From Ceratotherium simum simum (lineage: Eukaryota; Chordata; Mammalia; Perissodactyla; Rhinocerotidae): a stretch of DNA of 64,000 nucleotides. The position numbers and the translations under genes were made by a program. Positions 58,390-64,000 of the stretch are shown one piece after another (the first letter of the stretch is position 1; each line of letters starts with the position of its first letter). The notes under the pieces were generated by a model. The model did not search any database, had not been told where the DNA came from, and saw only the letters and a program-made list of their open reading frames with translations. The stretch is from contig NW_004454266.1 of the NCBI RefSeq assembly GCF_000283155.1, positions 134,649-198,648 of the forward strand, in the 5' to 3' direction.

Positions 58390-58670
58390 ATGGAAAAAAA
58401 CTATAAAAGCAATGTGAAGAGACAAATGATCAAATAAAAATGTAAAAAGAAAACATATTTACAACTACCATCAAAATCAAAGGGCAAATTTCCCTAATGC
58501 ACAGAGAGTTCCTACAAATAAAAAAGAAATTATCAGCTACCAAGTAGGAAACTGGGCAGAGGGGATGAACAGACACTTCACAGAAAAAAAAATACAAAAT
58601 GTCTCTAAAACAGATGAAAAGATGCTCAATCTCACTCACATGAAGAAAATGCAAATTAAAATGACACTGA
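58390..58670 (+). repeat. L1 ORF2 fragment
   Basis: 'gaacagacacttcacagaaa' and 'aaaagatgctcaatctcact' are L1 ORF2 C-terminal text. Confidence 0.7.
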
Positions 58671-58989
58671 CATTAGATGCCTGGGTGGCTGGAGAACAGG
58701 GGTGGGAGAGGGACTTTCCCCTGTTTTCCCATTGTAACTTTTAAATTTGGAACCAAATAAGTATACCATCTATTTAATCAATTACTTAAATTTAAAGAAG
58801 AGGAAGAATCAGTCACTAGAAGGAAAGGAATTCTGGACTAGCCAAAAGATCTGGATTATGGTCCTAATTCTGAGATTTGGAGCTCCATATTCTGGGACAG
58901 CCACAACCTCAGCCTCCTTTCCAGGAAAATGGATCAGATGTCATAGCTGGGAATGGATGTGCTTTATAAACTATAAACCAGTGCACAAT

Positions 58990-59300
58990 TGTTAGGGGTT
59001 ATTATTATTCCCCCTGCCTCACAGCCTATCCAGCATAGCTCCTTGCATATAGCAGGTGCTCAATAATTTTTTGAATGAATGGTCTTACCTAATTCCACCT
59101 ACTTTAAAATATTCAGCCACGAATCAAGTGATTTGTATCTTTTCCCTCTCCTTCATCACTTTTTTTCTGCCTCTACTCTGACATTTCCCAGCAGAGAAGC
59201 CCTCCTACTTCTTCCTTACAGCTGCTCTAAACTCTTCACATCAGTTTAAGCCCAGCCTATGTCCCAGTCTCCTGCATGAAACCTTCCTAACTACTCAGTC
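58990..59300 (+). repeat. L2 LINE pieces
   Basis: An L2 tail ('gcaggtgctcaataatttt' and 'tgaatgaatgg') at 59040-59085, with more L2-like text at 59140-59300. Confidence 0.6.
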
Positions 59301-62300
59301 TTCATTCTTCCAGGGCCTCCACTAACAGTTGGACAGGTTGTTCACTGCACAAGAGAAGCTGGCAGAGGGGTTGAGATGTAGTCCGAAGTCTGCTTGCCAA
59401 GCCATGGACTCGAGCGCAGAGCAGCACCGGTTTTGAGGAAGGGGAGGGACCCATTCTAATTTGCACAAAAGTGTTAGAGGGGCTTACAGATGTATATGCA
59501 TCTCTCCCTTTCCTGAACCACCACCTAATTTATTACCATTAAATTTTTGCCAACTTCCCTGACTTTGGCTTATGCTTAGCTCTGTGAAGGATGAGACTAT
59601 GTCTTCCCATCTTTGCATACTCTCCAATGCCTAGCCCAGTGCTGGGCAGCTGAAGCCACTCTTTCAAAAATCTCCAACTAAATCCTAAACTCGAATCTCA
59701 GTGCTATTTTCTAAGCCCACATCCAAACTGACAACTCCGAAACATTAGATCATCAGTAGTCCCTTCCTTGAAATTCTCTTCTCCGCTGGCTCCTGGGTTC
59801 ACTTTCACCTCTCTGACCATCCATTAAAGGAGATCCACTCCCTCCTACAGCAACGACATGGAGCTATTTGGACTTTGAAGGCGGACTGGCCAGATTCAGA
59901 TCTCCACTCTGCCACTTCGCAGTTGTTAACCTTATGCAGGTCCGGTAACTTCCCTGAGCCCCAATGCCATTCGGATCCTTATCCCTGGTCTTGATCTCCT
60001 TACTGAGTTTAAATTCCCCTGCGACCTTGGATGTCTCATCATCACCTCAAATTCAATGCACCTTCTAAAATTATTCCTACCTGGATTATCCGTGCATCCT
60101 GCCCAGAACAGGCAGGCAATGGGGAAAGTCCTTCCGTGGTGTGTTTTAGCAGCTCTCTCAGTGGGCAGTAGGTGGCGCTGTCTCCCAAGACGGGACAGAG
60201 CTGTTTTTTTCCACCTGTCTGGAAGGGAGAATGCTGCCTTGACCGCGGGCCCTCGGACATGTCATTAAAAAACGGTAGCTTAAAAACTGACAGTATAATT
60301 CCTCAGGGCAAGAAATATATCCCTGTGGAGGGTTAGCCCTGAAATGTGCAGACTTGGGAGTAGGGAGGGAGGAAGGGGAAGAGGGCATAAACTGTGTAAG
60401 AGGAAGAGGGCTATAGCCCAGAAGAGAGAGACTGCAGGGCAGCAGAAGGCAGAGAGACCAAGGAAGAAAGTTTGCTGGTGAAAAATGTCCTGTGGCAGAA
60501 ATAGACAAAGAATTTTTAAGAACAGAATGTCTAATATTGAACCTTAAGTTATCTGCTCCGCCATTGTGTGCTCTGATGAAACCCATCCTCTACTCCGGCA
60601 CTCAACTGCCATCTATCCCTGGATCTTTGGGAAACTGTCAGTCATTCTATTATATGCAACTGCTTGCGTGAGAGATATTTTAGAGAAATCACAGCAAAGA
60701 TGCTATGCTCTATGCTGGGTAATGCAGTTCTCTGAAAAACGAAGTTTAGGGGAGCAGGGGCTCAAGATTTGAGACTCAGGAGACATGGAAAACTCAGCAG
60801 AGACCTTAGGAGCTGCTACTGAAAGTAACAAGTTCTTGGTGTAAGTTCCTGGATTCCACCCAATGGCATGGAGGAAACAGCCTGAAATGTTTTGAGGCTA
60901 TTAGTCATTCACCAGGTTGATAAAGAATCCCTGAGTCCTGCAGAACTGCTGCTCCTGCAAAGCACAGCCAGATGGACCCGTAGGGACACTTCAGGTGTAG
61001 AGGCTGTAGAAAGGGCTGAATCCACGCTGAGTGGAATGTTTATGAGTGGCTGACTTACTGTCAGTACGTGGTCAGACACACCCGTTTCAACAAAACGATA
61101 GTACTCCACAATTAGCCACTTCCTTGTAGTAGGGGAATTTATGAACTTCTGATTCTGAACTTACTGAGGCATGGAGAAGGATCAAAGGAGCCAGCAAGTG
61201 CAGAGAGTGACGTTAGGTGAGCCAGAGAGTGAGGGTCAGCAGAGAGAAGGCTTCAGGGACAATCTTGCTGCATCAGCCAGGTATACAGAGGAGGATCCAC
61301 CACGAAGCTCCTCACTTGAACTGGCCCTTTCAAGGCCCTGGGATGGGCCCTAGTAATGTGTTCACATGGTCATACTCTTTTGTAAAATTTGCAAAAATAA
61401 TATATTTTAATCACAGGTAAGATTGCTATCTCTTTCCACTCCAACTTCCCTCTGTCACATTTTCCCTTCTATGAGGTGGCATTTTGGGGAGATACCTAGC
61501 CAAGGGAAAATTGAGTTGAGCTTACGTTGTTTGGGTTTACTAAGATATGAGGTTCATAAGTTATTGCTAGGTGTCTTGGTGTAGAAATGGCTTCCAGGAA
61601 TGCCTGTACCGCCCACTGGCAAAACTCATCTGACACCAGAGACTAAAGTGCAGGGTGAGAAGATGTGTCATGATAAGAACCTGTTCTGTGACATGAGATA
61701 CCAGAAGCCAGTGGACGCTGGAACCAATAAATGTTTGCAACTCCCAGACATGCAAGGTCGCAAGTATAGGATTCAGTCCCATCAATGAATAGTCAAAATG
61801 GAAGTTCTCTTCTTCAGGAATATATTTAATAATGCAACAGATACAATTATATCTAAATCATAAAATAACGTTTTACATATTTCTATACAAAATCAATACA
61901 AGTTATTCTAACATCAAAAAGTGAATTGAAAGAAAAAAATTTTCAAATCAAACCAAAATCAGTAATCAAAGGGAAGAGACAAATTTTAAATACAAGTCAA
62001 GATAGACTCCTAGATTTTTGTTAATCAATTGATGAAAAAGAGTGAACCTATAAACACATTGAAACTTTTAAAAATTTCTTATTTGGCATCTATAAAGATA
62101 ATCTAGAACTCATAATATACTTTTACAACAAGGAATTAACAATAAACATGTTAATGACCTTTAGCAATTTAAAGAGTTAGTCATTGCCCAAGAAAACTTG
62201 AAATGCCCTGAAATCTTAGAGCTCACTTAAGAAACTCGTGACAGAAGTTTCCCCAAAGTTAACAATACTGAAAATTGACATGTTATTACAAGTAATGATT

Positions 62301-63194
62301 GTGAAACTGAAATTAACTTTTCTAAACTTTCAATAAAAAATAATTTTTTATTAACCATGCTAGAGGAAATACCCAATTATTCATTCTCACCAGAGAAAAT
62401 GTATTACAAAATTGCTGTCAAATGAAGAGAGAAACGAAAAATAAAAAGCTAAAAAGATAGGGAAAATAGAGCAGCTGTCAGGCAGCTGAATTTTTAGATG
62501 TTTGTGGTATTTGTCAGCTTTTTAAAATTTGTAATTTGTTGTCGCTTCTTTTCTCATTCTAAGTAAACATTAACTTTGGCTCCTAATTTTATATTTCTAA
62601 CTTTGTATCCTTTTTCTTGAAGAGGGCCCAACAATGTGTAAGCTTCAAGCCCCACAAACCTGGACCCTTCCCCACTCCCACTCCGGTGAGAGTTCTGTGG
62701 CAGTGAGAGTGTGAAGCAAGTAGGCACCACAGATGGGGCCGTTTCCATCAGGAAGCTCTAAAGGCGAGTTGAACAGGAAAAGTTGTTGCTTGGGCGCGCT
62801 GGCTGGCGAGGCTCAACAGATGGAGTGACAGGTGAGAAGCAGCGATCCCCCCTGGCCGAGTCTGCCCAACGGCCACTCCACTTAGAAGTCCCTGCTGAAA
62901 ATTCATAACCTTCCCAAGGGGCTGCGGCTCCGCGTGCTCAGACTGTTTTCAGTTCCAGTCTTTGCAGCGGCTCCAGAATTCCGGAGGCAAAGCTTGCATT
63001 GGCCTTGGTTTGCAGAAAACCTTCACCAGCACGCAAGTGGGCTGTCAGGTGTTTCCAGCCCCACCTCCCCAACCTTTTTTTGTGGCTTTCGTGATCAGAT
63101 ATGTGCTTTGGGATATAAAAAGAAAAATCCACCTCAACTGAAAGTGGGGCAATATAGTCAGGATTTCCCCCAAACCGGTTGCTTTTTGAAAATG
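59301..63194. other. Intergenic interval, no gene seen
   Basis: Includes a MIR-like patch near 59870-59990 and an AT-rich stretch at 61800-62540. No exon-like pattern with flanking splice sites and a known domain was found. Confidence 0.5.
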
Positions 63195-63620
63195 CCATCA
63201 GTTATTCCGCCGTGGGGGCGCGCGCCCGGCTCATTCCTGAGCGCGCTCATCCGGTCGTTCTCGCTCCAACCACCTTAAAGTCCCCAACCTCCACCCGAAC
63301 CGCCCCACTCCGCATCCCGCTCCAGCCCCTGTGTGGTAGGTGGCCTAGTCCCGTCTCTCCGCTCACTAGGCCGATCGCCGCAGCCAGAGCCGAACTCTCC
63401 TCTTCCCACCACCAGCAGGTCCTCTCGAGTCTCCGTGCCACCTCCTTCTGGCCCTTCCTGACCTTGCGGACTTCAGGGCACCGGAGCCAGTGCCCCACCT
63501 CGGTCTGCCCGCCTCAGACCTCTAGAGTAGCCATCCGTTCTACAGATGGAGAAACAGAAGTCCAGAGCCCAGAAAGGTGGTCCCCAAAGCCCTCGGCGAG
63601 TCCTCACCCACAGCAAGTAT
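63195..63620. promoter_or_regulatory. CpG-rich patch, possible promoter
   Basis: A run of CpG-dense sequence (for example gggggcgcgcgcccggc at 63212-63228 and several CG steps to 63400) in an otherwise CpG-poor window. It might mark an unannotated transcript start or be a chance island. A 148-codon frame at 63179-63625 has no recognisable domain. 63621-64000 shows nothing. Confidence 0.35.
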
Positions 63621-64000
63621 TGTAAGTGATTCTGGAAAGATTAACACTTGACTTCCTACAACAGAGGCAGCTTCAGAAAGCCTGCCTCTGAACTTTTTCC
63701 CTGCAGGACCCTCAGTCCTTCAAGTCATCCCTATACCAACTCATTTAGCGAAAGATCTAGTAACAGCTCACCCCAAACCAACCGAATGAAAAAGCTTTGT
63801 TAAGAAGTATGGCCTGTGGAAATCTTGGCGGGCTTACAGGTTTTTAAGGCATCATTTGCACCTTTGTCTGTTTTCTTCTTGGCTCCTCTTTCTGCCTCCA
63901 GAACTGGCCGCTGCTCTAATCTCATTGTCACATCCTAGTCTGCAAACTGAGACCTATCAGGGGCCTTTATGCCGCAGGGAAGTTCCTCATGCTGGTGTTG

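Noticed and set aside
63179..63625. 148-codon open frame in the CpG-rich patch
   Set aside because: Low-complexity Pro/Ser/Arg-rich translation typical of GC-rich DNA, with no known domain. Kept only as a possible regulatory patch.
1..64000. CRISPR arrays, operons, phage or prokaryotic defence systems
   Set aside because: The sequence is clearly mammalian with spliced genes and SINE/LINE repeats. The tandem repeats seen are microsatellites or a segmental duplication.

Overview
The window is nuclear DNA of a placental mammal. It has vertebrate GT-AG split genes, old L2, MIR and MER5-type repeats, and many young tRNA-derived SINEs of the equine ERE type. The EREs have a head opening GGGCCGGCCCCGTGGCTTAG, a common 3' body, A-rich tails and often perfect target-site duplications. 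They point to a perissodactyl, most likely Equus. Almost every long open frame outside the four genes described here is a chance frame or a frame inside a repeat.

Gene content is a block of TRIM-family (RING, B-box, coiled-coil) genes in the order and orientation of the MHC class I TRIM cluster, read in reverse relative to the usual human map: TRIM26 (+, only its last exon, 505-1187), TRIM15 (-, 21262-28841, 7 coding exons, 460 aa), TRIM10 (+, 31247-37992, 7 coding exons, 481 aa) and TRIM40 (-, 44055-55599, 5 coding exons, 317 aa). I worked out splice junctions by hand, and all reading frames close. TRIM10 and TRIM15 are head-to-head, with 2.4 kb between their start codons. Their five internal exons have identical lengths (96, 231, 23, 116, 33 nt), as expected of a duplicated pair.

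Layout: 1-1990 is the TRIM26 last intron, SPRY exon and 3' UTR. 2.0-20.7 kb is gene-free and repeat-built: L2, a long antisense L1 with nested insertions, ERE SINEs, two LTR-like pieces and MIRs. 20.7-28.9 kb is TRIM15. 28.9-31.2 kb is the divergent TRIM15/TRIM10 interval. 31.2-39.6 kb is TRIM10 and its likely 3' UTR. 39.7-44 kb is L2, MIR and ERE. 44.0-55.6 kb is TRIM40, with a 9.4-kb first intron full of L1, L2 and ERE. 55.7-64 kb is intergenic, with a CpG-rich patch near 63.2-63.6 kb.

The TRIM proteins are cytoplasmic ubiquitin or ubiquitin-like E3 ligases with roles in innate signalling (TRIM26, TRIM15, TRIM40) and erythroid differentiation (TRIM10). They form a gene cluster, not a pathway operon. 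The most interesting points are the TRIM40 last exon, which looks like the TRIM10/TRIM15 116-nt exon that lost its donor and now reads into a Ser/Pro-rich tail; a GC splice donor in TRIM40; a perfect 245-bp tandem duplication next to TRIM15 exon 2; and twin AP-1 sites just upstream of the TRIM15 start. I saw no evidence for a wholly new system.
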